A stretch of DNA of 64,000 nucleotides from Saprospiraceae bacterium (GTDB lineage Bacteria > Bacteroidota > Bacteroidia > Chitinophagales > Saprospiraceae). The first letter of the stretch is position 1. Each line of letters begins with the position of its first letter. Made by a program: the position numbers and the translations under genes. This document shows, piece by piece, positions 37,701 to 41,695 of the stretch. The notes below the pieces were generated by a model. That model was not told the origin of the DNA and did no database searches. It saw nothing but the letters and a program-made list of their open reading frames with translations. The stretch covers positions 248,001-312,000 of the forward strand of contig JAWKLJ010000001.1 in the NCBI GenBank assembly GCA_041392805.1, given 5' to 3'.

Positions 37701-38100
37701 AGAATTTCTCTTCAAAGAAGAAGGGACTTACACCTTGAAAATGGCGGCCCAATTGGGAACCTGCGTACAATATGTTGAGAAGCTCATCCAGATTTATAGC
37801 GATCCTGATAGCATTCCCGTCCAAACAGGGCCCAATGGATTTAATGAAATATTGGATTTCAGCCTATTCCCGAATCCAACAGATGGCCCTTTTGAAGTTA
37901 TTGCCGAATTCGAGGAAATACAAACCGCTCAAGTCCGAATTTACCGGGATACTGGCCTGCTGGTGGAAAGCCGAAATCTAAATGGATTAAAACGCTATCG
38001 AGAAGCATTTCAGCTTCAGGATGTACCCTCTGGCCATTACATTGCGGTCCTTCAAACGCCTACGGAATATCGGACCCTTAATTTCATCATCCAACATTAA
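22729..38100 (+). CDS. Giant SprB-like repeat surface protein with T9SS type A tail (5123 aa)
   Basis: The signal peptide is MKTFSLLLLTFLSIQCVYG. After a ~230-residue N-terminal domain come about 55 tandem modules of 75-82 residues. Each has a Cys-x-x-x-[DN]-G-x-I opening, a SIDGGxxW core, an F-x-x-L-x-P-G-x-Y turn and a closing N-G-[TA]-C, so most modules carry two Cys, likely one disulfide each. Modules 12-23 and 33-46 are nearly identical at DNA level (separate repeat entries). Near residue 4480 three modules of a different type (ICEG...GCDS) follow. A late module, PPFTYDWSNGS...AGHYSVTVTDGSHC, is a canonical SprB repeat. The C-terminal ~80 residues (FSLFPNPTDGPFEV...SGHYIAVLQ) are a T9SS sorting domain. 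SprB-type proteins are gliding adhesins in Flavobacterium. This protein is therefore probably exported and displayed as a long fibre-like adhesin. Confidence 0.9.
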   Translation: MKTFSLLLLTFLSIQCVYGNEFACDNVTNPGLIYHPSNTPGLVKFCSAWQPIPISETQAASGGSGGALLYQWQYAFPSNNWQDIAIAEGADKNLNLGDPALISFFQNMGVSNQSSILFRRGVKRPDCTTFLYSNVLEYRVYPDVKDPNPMVQAGVFCDYSSDEQCFSVNTTLNPEVFDYLWDFSYDNENWIYSSNSLPESYCYPSGTTAYVRTASRLKDSPCDYQYNATLEIITQRTPVWQLDLTQVSCQGLHDGSVSISDESGNSTTLTDGYVYSINNGQSWQNSPSFSGLSEGNYSLKIKTVFCGTYTQNFTISTSPSPSLQGIDTVDESDCEAGDGEIVIELSGGTGSYQYRLSVTPWQSSAVFQGLSAGNYNVYGRNADGSCETFLSNITIDAPSPPIINAINHQDISDCNANDGLISIQASSGEGTLRYSINGGNSWSSNPTFSALGGGNYNAGVSNQNGTCAQFASVTLEEPDAPSIQTVNTSDPTDCDTNNGQISIVATSNGGSLQYSINNGQNWSANSNFNNLGPGLYQIKVRKTDGSCEVAYTSGVNLSPPSTPEVTAIEVEQPSDCNTDDGSISIYPSNSNFAYSIDGGQNWQEGSGIFQALGPGEYLPFIRNGDGTCATQAGNPILINYPNQPVIEAINYGAPSDWCLSDGYLSINASGGVGPLEYTRNGIQWSVSPNFSNLGTAQLIAGVRNANGSCETFFGEEISITYPERPQIDNITATPSTGCGADDGSITIEASGGIGAFDYAIDGGNTWFPTPVFTGLPSGNYDIAIRNKNGSCDVTDHIFIPELLKPRIVDIQIETPSDCGLADASISLTGDRGTGEYEYTVDGGDSWTAEATIDGLAPGTYLLGIRNANGFCEEFENESTTIAEHPHKVITDVAVVQPSDCDKDDGQITLTSQGNGTSEYSINNGNTWQSNRVFNNLPPGEYFPIVRNTDGTCLKPFGESFTLSYPPRPVYVDIETSPTSDCNVNDGSMTILLSNGIGTYQYSLNDGSTWQSSPTFTGLSATTYGKIAVRNSDGTCYEEYPSSVQITEPPKPVFGSTNIDQPSDCNLDDGTIQTNASQGIGSFEYSFDGGDSWQNASSINNLAPGAYLQGIRNADGTCEIFKNTPVSLDYPPSPSIANVSAEQPSDCGTNDGSISISAANGTGSFQFSIDGGNTWKNNGNFNNLAPGQFDVAVRNANGTCEILDNEQIELDYPPSPSIANVSAEQPSDCGTNDGSINISAANGTGAFQYSIDGGNTWKNNGIFNNLAPGQFDIAVRNANGTCEIPDNEQIELDYPPSPSIANVSAEQPSDCGTNDGSISISAANGTGSFQYSIDGGNSWKNSGNFNNLAPGQFDIAVRNANGTCEILDNAQIELDYPPSPSIANVSAGQPSDCGTNDGSISISAANGIGAFQFSIDGGNSWKNNGNFNNLAPGQFDIAVRNANGTCEIIDNEQIELDYPPSPSIANVSAEQPSDCGTNDGSISISAANGTGAFQFSIDGGNTWKNNGNFNNLAPGQFDVAVRNANGTCEIIDNEQIELDYPPSPSIANVSAEQPSDCGTNDGSISISAANGTGSFQFSIDGGNTWKNNGNFNNLAPGQFDVAVRNANGTCEIFDNEQIELDYPPSPSIVNVSAEQPSDCGTNDGSISISAANGTGAFQFSIDGGNTWKNNGIFNNLAPGQFDIAVRNANGTCEIIDNEQIELDYPPSPSIANVSAGQPSDCGTNDGSISISAANGTGSFQYSIDGGNSWKNSGNFNNLAPGQFDIAVRNANGTCEIIDNEQIELDYPPSPSIANVSAEQPSDCGTNDGSISISAANGTGAFQFSIDGGNTWKNNGNFNNLAPGQFDVAMRNANGTCEIFDNEQIELDYPPSPSITNVSAEQPSDCGTNDGSISISAANGTGAFQFSIDGGNSWKNNGIFNNLAPGQFDIAVRNANGTCEVLDNEQIELDYPPSPSIANVSAEQPSDCGTNDGSISISAANGTGAFQYSIDGGNTWKNNGNFNNLAPGQFDIAVRNANGTCEIIDNEQIELDYPPSPSIANVSAEQPSDCGTNDGSISISAANGTGVFQFSIDGGNTWKNNGNFNNLAPGQFDIAVRNANGTCEIFDNEQIELDYPPSPSIASVSAEQPSDCGANDGSIIISGQGGIGSYSFSINGGNNWQASTTFTSLAPGNYQVAIQNANGTCVTTGNSINLAYPESPNILNVNTQHPAGCGIADGSIQIQANGGEGVLAFSINNGNSWQNNPNFFGLGDGTYTISVKNEDETCPVSYGNVQLNGPESPIIANLSSTDPTDCGAADGTISIQANGGSGNFQYSINGGQNWQNNAIFNGLAEGNYSPAIRNSDGTCEVDYQSVIQLQEPEPAQIDAITPIQPSNCGLDNGQINIQVQGPSQNFEFSIDGGNNWSPNTTFSNLPPGIYQVGVRKKNGTCEVIYPNNILLNYPPAPQIQSVDFGEPSDCGLDNGQISILASGGIGNFEYSINGGQTWVANNTFNNLAPGAYHISVRNKDQSCPVDYNDIIEIDYPSGPNIQDVQTENPTDCGSSTGAIFIQLSESNGNFAYSINDGQSWSNSNIFNGLAEGNYQVKVRNTNGTCAVAYPATISLVDPSSPAIIAVDKNDPTNCEDHNGQINIIAEPGTGNLQYTIDGGQNWQNNALFSNLAPGSYQVRVRNANGSCVVNHNAITTLNAPTAPSFLSVDSESISDCGQTDGQIIIQATIGSGALSYSIDNGTNWQASNTFNNLPPGTYLLAIRNGDGSCEVSFSEPIQIDSPPLPEIVNITPSNVTDCGLDNGIIAIQAYVVSGNLLYSINGGETWRNNATFIDLAPGQYNVSIRNANGTCQVNAPQAITIGAPLAPSIIDIQVQQASSCEQPNGSILIVTNPSQGLQFSIDGGGTWSNNASFQNLAPGQYNVSIRNADGACQVNAPQPVTISAPLTPSILDIQVQQANACEQPNGSIVIVASPNQGVQYSIDGGGTWSNTSSFQNLAPGQYNVSIRNADGACQVNASQPVTISAPLTPSILDIQVQQASSCEQPNGSILVVANPSQGLQFSIDGGGSWSNNASFQDLAPGQYNISIRNADGACQVNAPQPVTISAPLAPSILDIQVQQASSCEQPNGSIFIVANPSQGLQFSIDGGGTWSNNASFQNLAPGQYNVSIRNADGACQVNAPQPVTISAPLTPSILDIQVQQANACEQPNGSIVIVASPNQGVQYSIDGGGTWSNTSSFQNLAPGQYNVSIRNADGACQVNASQPVTISAPLTPSILDIQVQQANTCEQPNGSIVIVASPNQGVQYSIDGGGTWSNTSSFQDLAPGQYNISIRNADGACQVNASQPVTISAPLAPSIIDIQVQQASSCEQPNGSIVIVASPNQGVQYSIDGGGTWSNTSSFQNLAPGQYNISIRNADGACQVNASQPVTISAPLAPSIIDIQVQQASSCEQPNGSIFIVANPSQGLQLSIDGGGNWSNNSSFQDLAPGQYNVSIRNADGACQVNAPQPVTISAPLAPSIIDIQLQQASSCEQPNGSIFIVANPSQGLQFSIDGGGNWSNNSSFQDLAPGQYNISIRNADGACQVNAPQPATISAPLAPSIIDIQVQQASSCEQPNGSILILANPSQGLQFSIDGGETWSNNASFQDLAPGQYNVSIRNADGACQVNAPQPITISAPLAPSIIDIQVQQASSCEQPNGSIFIVANPSQGLQFSIDGGGNWSNNSSFQDLAPGQYNVSIRNADGACQVNAPQPITISTPLAPSIIDIQVQQASSCEQPNGSIFIVANPSQGLQFSIDGGGNWSNNASFQDLAPGQYNISIRNADGACQVNAPQPVTISAPLAPSIIDIQVQQAGSCEQPNGSILIVANPSQGLQFSIDGGGTWSNNASFQNLTPGQYNISIRNADGACQVNAPQPITISAPLAPSIIDIQVQQASSCEQPNGSIFIAANPSQGLQFSIDGGGTWSNNASFQDLAPGQYNISIRNADGACQVNAPQPVTILAVEGWRVERVEVLNTSGCGASDGKVIIEMSDTSQAVLFSIDNGANWQASPRFEDLAEGIYQIILNDTLQNCAIPYGEVIIEGTPAPAIENVGIILPSSCTQGDGGIFINLVNDGDFKYSIDGGQAWQMSHQFDSLLPGTYFVKVSNSANTCMADYEIPVRLPANGAATIWSVFATPPTSCMENNGQIEILILEAEELFEFSIDNGQNWQDSPSFGQLASQDYQIIVRNKAEGCLSVYYTILHLPSAPNYENLFIQEQRPSTCGAMDGSIIVNYNAPEGSLFSIDGGEHWQASNRFDQLAGGIYELRIKMPNETCQIAHLNPINLVFSTSMPLDITIDQLSDCGSNDGRIVIQAPTAGNYNYSINRGFAYSNLPSFSNLSPGDYIVRIQDLDHHCEYEHPTIIHLDQLSMPSIDSVNIEQPAPCLQNGRIHILTQSSTNPLAYSIDGGENWAENDGVFGQLAAGNYQAAVRYANGSCFTPYNQAIVLNDTNQVSAITVHMEQTICEGSYFQVGDSSFYETGNYEIYLAHDNGCDSLVYLSLTLATPSQQEMTRTICQGDVQTIGTQTFSEAGDYHIILTSALGCDSIINLHLSVYQPDTSLFTVNLCEGEIFYFEDQSFDSTGIYSLTRPTAFGCDSTIIIDLHYTSSPKVVDILTTMPTNCESEDGQIALTTNSPLHLFSIDNGLRWQNTPRFQALGNGAYEVTIRDQQTNCIHQEVVELLSDAFPQIDTVLVDPGAICAGLNGSIQFIPREANANFLFSIDGGSQWQPNLSYDGLGAGNYSLFISREDTSCIYHYQSVYIQATDSLALGILTAVAPICENDSSGIINIRIHQGTPPFTYDWSNGSDLPEIDQIPAGHYSVTVTDGSHCKDSIAIYLAEGLGGIAVDSLLQDTFLLCKGQSLSLAPGIPEVTYKWWSANGFASEEPEVVIEQAGVYYLSISNASACVQTDSFVVIQSEDYLEANFLLPSVGLMNTSIFAIEVSWPVPERIQWFYDNDRIEQLSTYLNQEEFLFKEEGTYTLKMAAQLGTCVQYVEKLIQIYSDPDSIPVQTGPNGFNEILDFSLFPNPTDGPFEVIAEFEEIQTAQVRIYRDTGLLVESRNLNGLKRYREAFQLQDVPSGHYIAVLQTPTEYRTLNFIIQH
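26113..29064 (+). repeat. Block A: 12 tandem 246-bp coding repeats
   Basis: Each unit starts TATCCGCCCAGCCCGAGCAT and encodes 82 residues (PPSPSIANVSAEQPSDCG ... DNEQIELDY). Units begin every 246 bp from 26113. Differences are few and recur in mosaic form: F/Y in SFQFSIDGG, N/S in WKNNG, D[VI]AVRN, and the residue after CEI. A thirteenth unit at 29065 starts identically but diverges after about 75 bp into a normal module, marking the edge of the amplified block. Confidence 0.95.
31267..34668 (+). repeat. Block B: 14 tandem 243-bp coding repeats
   Basis: The word AGCTGTGAGCAGCCCAATGG or a close variant recurs 14 times, from 31321 to 34480, which is exactly 13 steps of 243 bp. Each unit encodes 81 residues (SSCEQPNGS, SIDGGGxW, APGQYN[VI]SIRNADGACQ). 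Two subtypes alternate: GLQFSIDGG with NPSQ, and GVQYSIDGG with SPNQ. Units 1-2 and 4-5 repeat the same subtype order 729 bp apart, indicating a three-unit duplication on top of the single-unit array. Confidence 0.95.
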
Positions 38101-38109
38101 GCGCACGCA

Positions 38110-39828
38110 ATGAAAAATAAAAACCAATTCAAATACATTCTGATCTTATTTTACAGCCTTTTCACAACCTTTGGCATCAGCCAGGACTTGGAAGCTACCT
38201 ATCAGGGCCTTAAAGAGACGATAAATGGTCCAGCTTTCAAAATAAGTGGCGGACTAAATGCCTCCCTACTTGGGGCTTATACCAATGCTGACATTCGGAG
38301 AGCTGATCCCTTTGCCTGGCGCTTAAATGGGCAAGTTCAGTTTGATTTATATGGCATCAAAATGCCGGTTTCCCTGGTGATGTCTTCTCGAAGTACAGTC
38401 TTTAATTACCAGCTGCCCTCCTACACTTTTGTAGGACTGAGACCAAGTTATCGCTGGGTGGGTTTACATTTGGGCAATAGTCAAATGACCTTTTCTCCAT
38501 ACACCTTGTCTGGTCATGGCTTTCAAGGAGTTGGCATAGAACTAAAGCCTGGCATATGGCGATTGAGTGCGATGAGGGGGCAATTAAAAAGGGCAACTGC
38601 TAAAGAGCTTGACCACCTTCAACAAATTGATCTATCTTTCCGTAGAATGGCATGGGGAATAAAGGCGGGCATTGATACTGGAAAAGAACATTTAGCACTT
38701 ACGCTTTTCCAGGCGGCAGATCAAATCAACAGCCTTCCATTTGATAGCCTCCGCATTAAACCAATGGCCAATTTAGTCATGGCTTTAGAAGGGAAAAAGG
38801 CAATAGGACCAAAGCTTTTTGTGGATATCGATTATGCCATGAGTTTCCTGACCCGAGATAGGAATAGTTTGGAGCGGATTCCGCCGCCTAGGTTTTGGCA
38901 AAACAAGAAAGGGTTATTTGATTTTCGAAATAGTACAGGTATATACAAAGCCTTAAAAACGAGCATTGGCGTTAAAACGAATTTTGGAAATATCCAGTTT
39001 CACCACGAATGGATTGACCCCGGTTATCGCTCCCTTGGAACCCTGTTTTTCAATGATGACCTGGAGAACATTACGGCCAGTTCCACTTTCTCTTTATGGC
39101 GTAAAACTTTGAATGTCCATGCGAATATCGGCATTCAACGAAACAACCTTTCCGGCTTTGAATCTAGTACTTCGCAGCGGGTAGTCGGTACCATTAATGC
39201 AACCTATACGGGTGTTGCCCAGCTAACTTTAAATGGAAACTTCTCAAATTTCAGTTCAACCAATCGGCTCAGATCATTAAGTGATCCTTTGAATTTATTG
39301 GATTCTATCAAACTGGTCCTCGTCAATCAGCAGATGAATTTAGCCGCCAATTACACGATGGGTAACACCACTCCCTCTGTATTTTCGGCGATGTTTTCCT
39401 ACCAAAAAGGAAATGCCATTCAAAATGACGAAGTACAAATAACCCAACAAAACCAATACTATATGGGACAGCTTTCCCATACCTATACCTTTGGCCCTAA
39501 AAAGATCAGTTTAACCTCAGGAATCATGGTAAATAAGTATAAAAATGGGCAATTAAACAATAGTAGCATGGCCCCAACTATTGCACTTACTATTCCCTTT
39601 TGGCAAGACCAACTCAAATGGAGCACCGTATTTTCTTATCTTCATCAAAGTGCCAAGGAAAGTAAAAACACAGGCATCCTAAACTGGCAAAACCAGGCTA
39701 GTTTTTCCTGGAAGAAAAAACACCGCCTGGTCCTGCAAGCTGGGTTGATTAGTCGGTGGAATAAAAGCGGCCAAGCTTCGTCCTTCCTAGAAGGTAGAGG
39801 GCGCTTAACCTATTTTTGGACATTTTAG
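38110..39828 (+). CDS. Putative outer-membrane beta-barrel protein, partner of the giant adhesin
   Basis: A 572-residue protein with a signal peptide (MKNKNQFKYILILFYSLFTT, cleavage after FGISQ). The mature part consists of alternating amphipathic strands (for example FKISGGLNASLLGAY, WRLNGQVQFDLYGIKM, LNVHANIGIQRNNL, AQLTLNGNFSNFS) and it ends in aromatic residues, FWTF. Both are hallmarks of outer-membrane barrels. It begins 9 bp after the giant gene's stop, so it is the last gene of the operon. In Flavobacterium the SprB adhesin is paired with the barrel protein SprF, which is needed for its export. By position this protein could serve the same purpose, although I see no clear PorP/SprF signature and it is longer than those (usually near 300-360 residues). 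Confidence 0.72.
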   Translation: MKNKNQFKYILILFYSLFTTFGISQDLEATYQGLKETINGPAFKISGGLNASLLGAYTNADIRRADPFAWRLNGQVQFDLYGIKMPVSLVMSSRSTVFNYQLPSYTFVGLRPSYRWVGLHLGNSQMTFSPYTLSGHGFQGVGIELKPGIWRLSAMRGQLKRATAKELDHLQQIDLSFRRMAWGIKAGIDTGKEHLALTLFQAADQINSLPFDSLRIKPMANLVMALEGKKAIGPKLFVDIDYAMSFLTRDRNSLERIPPPRFWQNKKGLFDFRNSTGIYKALKTSIGVKTNFGNIQFHHEWIDPGYRSLGTLFFNDDLENITASSTFSLWRKTLNVHANIGIQRNNLSGFESSTSQRVVGTINATYTGVAQLTLNGNFSNFSSTNRLRSLSDPLNLLDSIKLVLVNQQMNLAANYTMGNTTPSVFSAMFSYQKGNAIQNDEVQITQQNQYYMGQLSHTYTFGPKKISLTSGIMVNKYKNGQLNNSSMAPTIALTIPFWQDQLKWSTVFSYLHQSAKESKNTGILNWQNQASFSWKKKHRLVLQAGLISRWNKSGQASSFLEGRGRLTYFWTF

Positions 39829-39873
39829 CGCTTACTTCCCAGCACTAGTGCTGCAGGCACTAAATACCGGGAT

Positions 39874-39978
39874 ATAAAATGGTCTCTTTTGTCGCCATAC
39901 TGCGTTGCTCGTTGCTCACATAGGTCCACTATTATCGCGCCTCGCGCCTTGTCTGGCAACAAAATAGCCTCATTTTAT
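39874..39978. repeat. 105-bp palindromic repeat (TTTTGTnGCCA family)
   Basis: ATAAAATGGTCTCTTTTGTC plus GCCA at 39874-39897 pairs with the reverse complement of 39954-39978, with about four mismatches. The arms CTCTTTTGT...GCC and GCC...ACAAAATAGCC recur in the element at 50784-50944. It sits between the convergent ends of the beta-barrel gene and the TonB-plug lipoprotein gene. A short AGTGC/GCACT hairpin precedes it at 39847-39861. Confidence 0.55.
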
Positions 39979-39986
39979 TTATCCCC

Positions 39987-40472
39987 TTACTTAGCTCCGC
40001 CAGCACTAGCCTGTCCTTGTCTTGTCGTGATTTGAATAACCCCATTTTTGCCTTGTTCCCCATAAGCATTGGTTTCTGCATAGCTTTTCAGGACCTTAAT
40101 CGCAACAATATCCTGGACGCTTATGGCTCTATTCGCCTGTTCATACGAATTGCCAACAATCGTATTATCTATCAAAAACAAGGGTTCCACATCATCTAAA
40201 ACCGTGGTTTGTCGCTGCACAGGGCCTTTGCCTGCACCTGTCGTAAAGGTCTCAGAAGAACTCGTCCTGGAGCTATTCACTCCTCGGATGGACACCTTAA
40301 CATTATTGGCCGATCCTATGACTTGAACCCCACTTTGCAATCGCAAAGCATCAGCCAAAGAAGCCATAGATCCGTAGTCGATTTGCCGACTTGTTTTGCC
40401 CACATATTGACTTGATCCACAGGAACCCACAAGAAAAACAAGGGCCAAAAGGGTAAATAAGTTGAATTTCAT
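39987..40472 (-). CDS. Stand-alone TonB-receptor plug-domain lipoprotein
   Basis: A 161-residue lipoprotein; the signal MKFNLFTLLALVFLVGSC ends in a clear lipobox (VGSC, Cys18). The mature part is a plug domain without a barrel: ASLADALRLQSGVQVIGS, NVKVSIRGVNSSRTSS, PLFLIDNTIVG, ISVQDIVAIKVLKSYAE and YGEQGKNGVIQITTR. The last motif is almost the same as YGEQGRNGVVLITTK in the SusC protein encoded nearby. Free plug lipoproteins occur in Bacteroidota, but their job is poorly known; gating or scaffolding of TonB-dependent systems is an inference. It lies downstream of the susC/susD set on the same strand. Confidence 0.85.
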   Translation of the reverse strand: MKFNLFTLLALVFLVGSCGSSQYVGKTSRQIDYGSMASLADALRLQSGVQVIGSANNVKVSIRGVNSSRTSSSETFTTGAGKGPVQRQTTVLDDVEPLFLIDNTIVGNSYEQANRAISVQDIVAIKVLKSYAETNAYGEQGKNGVIQITTRQGQASAGGAK

Positions 40473-40671
40473 ATGGTCGGAATTTTTGCGCAGGTTTGGG
40501 CAGGCTCAAATTGCCTCCAATTGGTTTTTTTTTGGCAAATCATGCCTGCCCATAGCTGTGCTTATGTGAAAAAAAGCTGATGCCCAACTATCTCAAGTAG
40601 GCACCAGTACAATTGAGCTTTTTTCTCCTAACCAAATGTTAAAAAAACGCTCATGAATATTGAAGTTGTCT

Positions 40672-41541
40672 CTAACTCCCAAGTTGTGGCCAGTCTTTTC
40701 CATCTTGGCGGGTGAGTACAACCGTCCCACCATCTTTAAAAGTATTGGCCCATTGCAAAGTCATAGACGGCCCATCAATGGAAGTAACGGTATAAGTATA
40801 AGAATCGCCATACTGATCTGATCCCGCTACGGAAATCAAGTCACACGAATCATTAATGCTCAAGCCGGTGGCAGGGTCATCTCCATAACAATCGGCAAAT
40901 TGCCCAAAAGAAGCATCTGTCGTTGTATAAACCCCTGCACCGGATTCTGTCCAAGTCACGGTCCCTGTTAAGGAGGAGGAGCCACATGGTGTACCATTAG
41001 CGACCATACTAGTGCTTACATAATCGAAAGTACCTGCAAGATCCGAGGGGCAAACCAAGGAAATACTAAATTGCATAGCTTGACGTTGACCAGGATTATT
41101 AAGATCTCCGGTAAAATCATCAAAGGTAAAGATGGTGCCATCCTCTCGGGTCACCTTTGCTTTAAAATCGAGTCTACCCTTCAGTTCTGCCAAGTCGATG
41201 CTAGCTGCTTTTGCTACCTCTTCCGCCGTAAAGCTAACCGTTGTAGGCAAAGTGGTAATATTTGCAATAACAAATGGTCCCGCAACCCCTTTTGTACTCA
41301 CTAGATTAAAGGACAATTCGTAGGAACTTACATTATTAGACGGCGCCATGATGGGAGCCGCAAAAACAGGATTTGCTTCTTTGGTTAGGTCCATCACAAA
41401 GTTGATGCTTTCTACCTCTACATCAAATCGAACAAATCCGCCTTTGGGTACAGCCTCATGAGGAGGTACAAAATCACTTTCACAGGAAGTAAAAACCAGT
41501 GAAAGAGCCATGATAGTCAATAAGGATTGTATTATTTTCAT
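40672..41541 (-). CDS. Lipoprotein downstream of SusD, SusE/F-position
   Basis: A 289-residue lipoprotein, with signal MKIIQSLLTIMALSLVFTSC and lipobox FTSC (Cys20). The N-terminal ~140 residues look like an Ig-like beta domain (GGFVRFDVEVESINFVMDL, YELSFNLVSTKG). The C-terminal half, from about residue 160, has paired Cys (NGTPCGSSS, QFADCYGDD, INDSCDLIS) and a repetitive Thr/Ser-rich beta pattern (YTVTSIDGPSMTLQW). It follows susD in the same orientation across a large hairpin at 41579-41685. Its position suggests a surface-exposed glycan or nutrient-binding accessory of the SusC/SusD complex. The family is not otherwise recognised. Confidence 0.72.
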   Translation of the reverse strand: MKIIQSLLTIMALSLVFTSCESDFVPPHEAVPKGGFVRFDVEVESINFVMDLTKEANPVFAAPIMAPSNNVSSYELSFNLVSTKGVAGPFVIANITTLPTTVSFTAEEVAKAASIDLAELKGRLDFKAKVTREDGTIFTFDDFTGDLNNPGQRQAMQFSISLVCPSDLAGTFDYVSTSMVANGTPCGSSSLTGTVTWTESGAGVYTTTDASFGQFADCYGDDPATGLSINDSCDLISVAGSDQYGDSYTYTVTSIDGPSMTLQWANTFKDGGTVVLTRQDGKDWPQLGS

Positions 41542-41578
41542 GCTTGATCTTTATTTTAATGTGCAAAAGAAAATTAGG

Positions 41579-41685
41579 TTCTTTGACAAATCTCCTGATC
41601 TAAAGGCAATCAAAACAAGAAAGCAACACTTCCTTTGGTCGTTTTTGCTTTCTTGTTATGATTGCCCACGAGATTTGTCAAAGAA
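41579..41685 (-). repeat. 107-bp near-perfect hairpin between susD and the next lipoprotein gene
   Basis: The outer arms TTCTTTGACAAATCTC (41579-41594) and its exact reverse complement (41670-41685) enclose inner arms GGCAATCA...AAGCAA (41605-41626) and their complement (41645-41666), 21 of 22 matching. Bulges of 10 and 3 nt separate the arms. The transcript could fold into a stem of nearly 40 bp. No T-run follows, so it may act as a processing or stability element rather than a simple terminator. Confidence 0.7.
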
Positions 41686-41695
41686 GGAGGAATTA

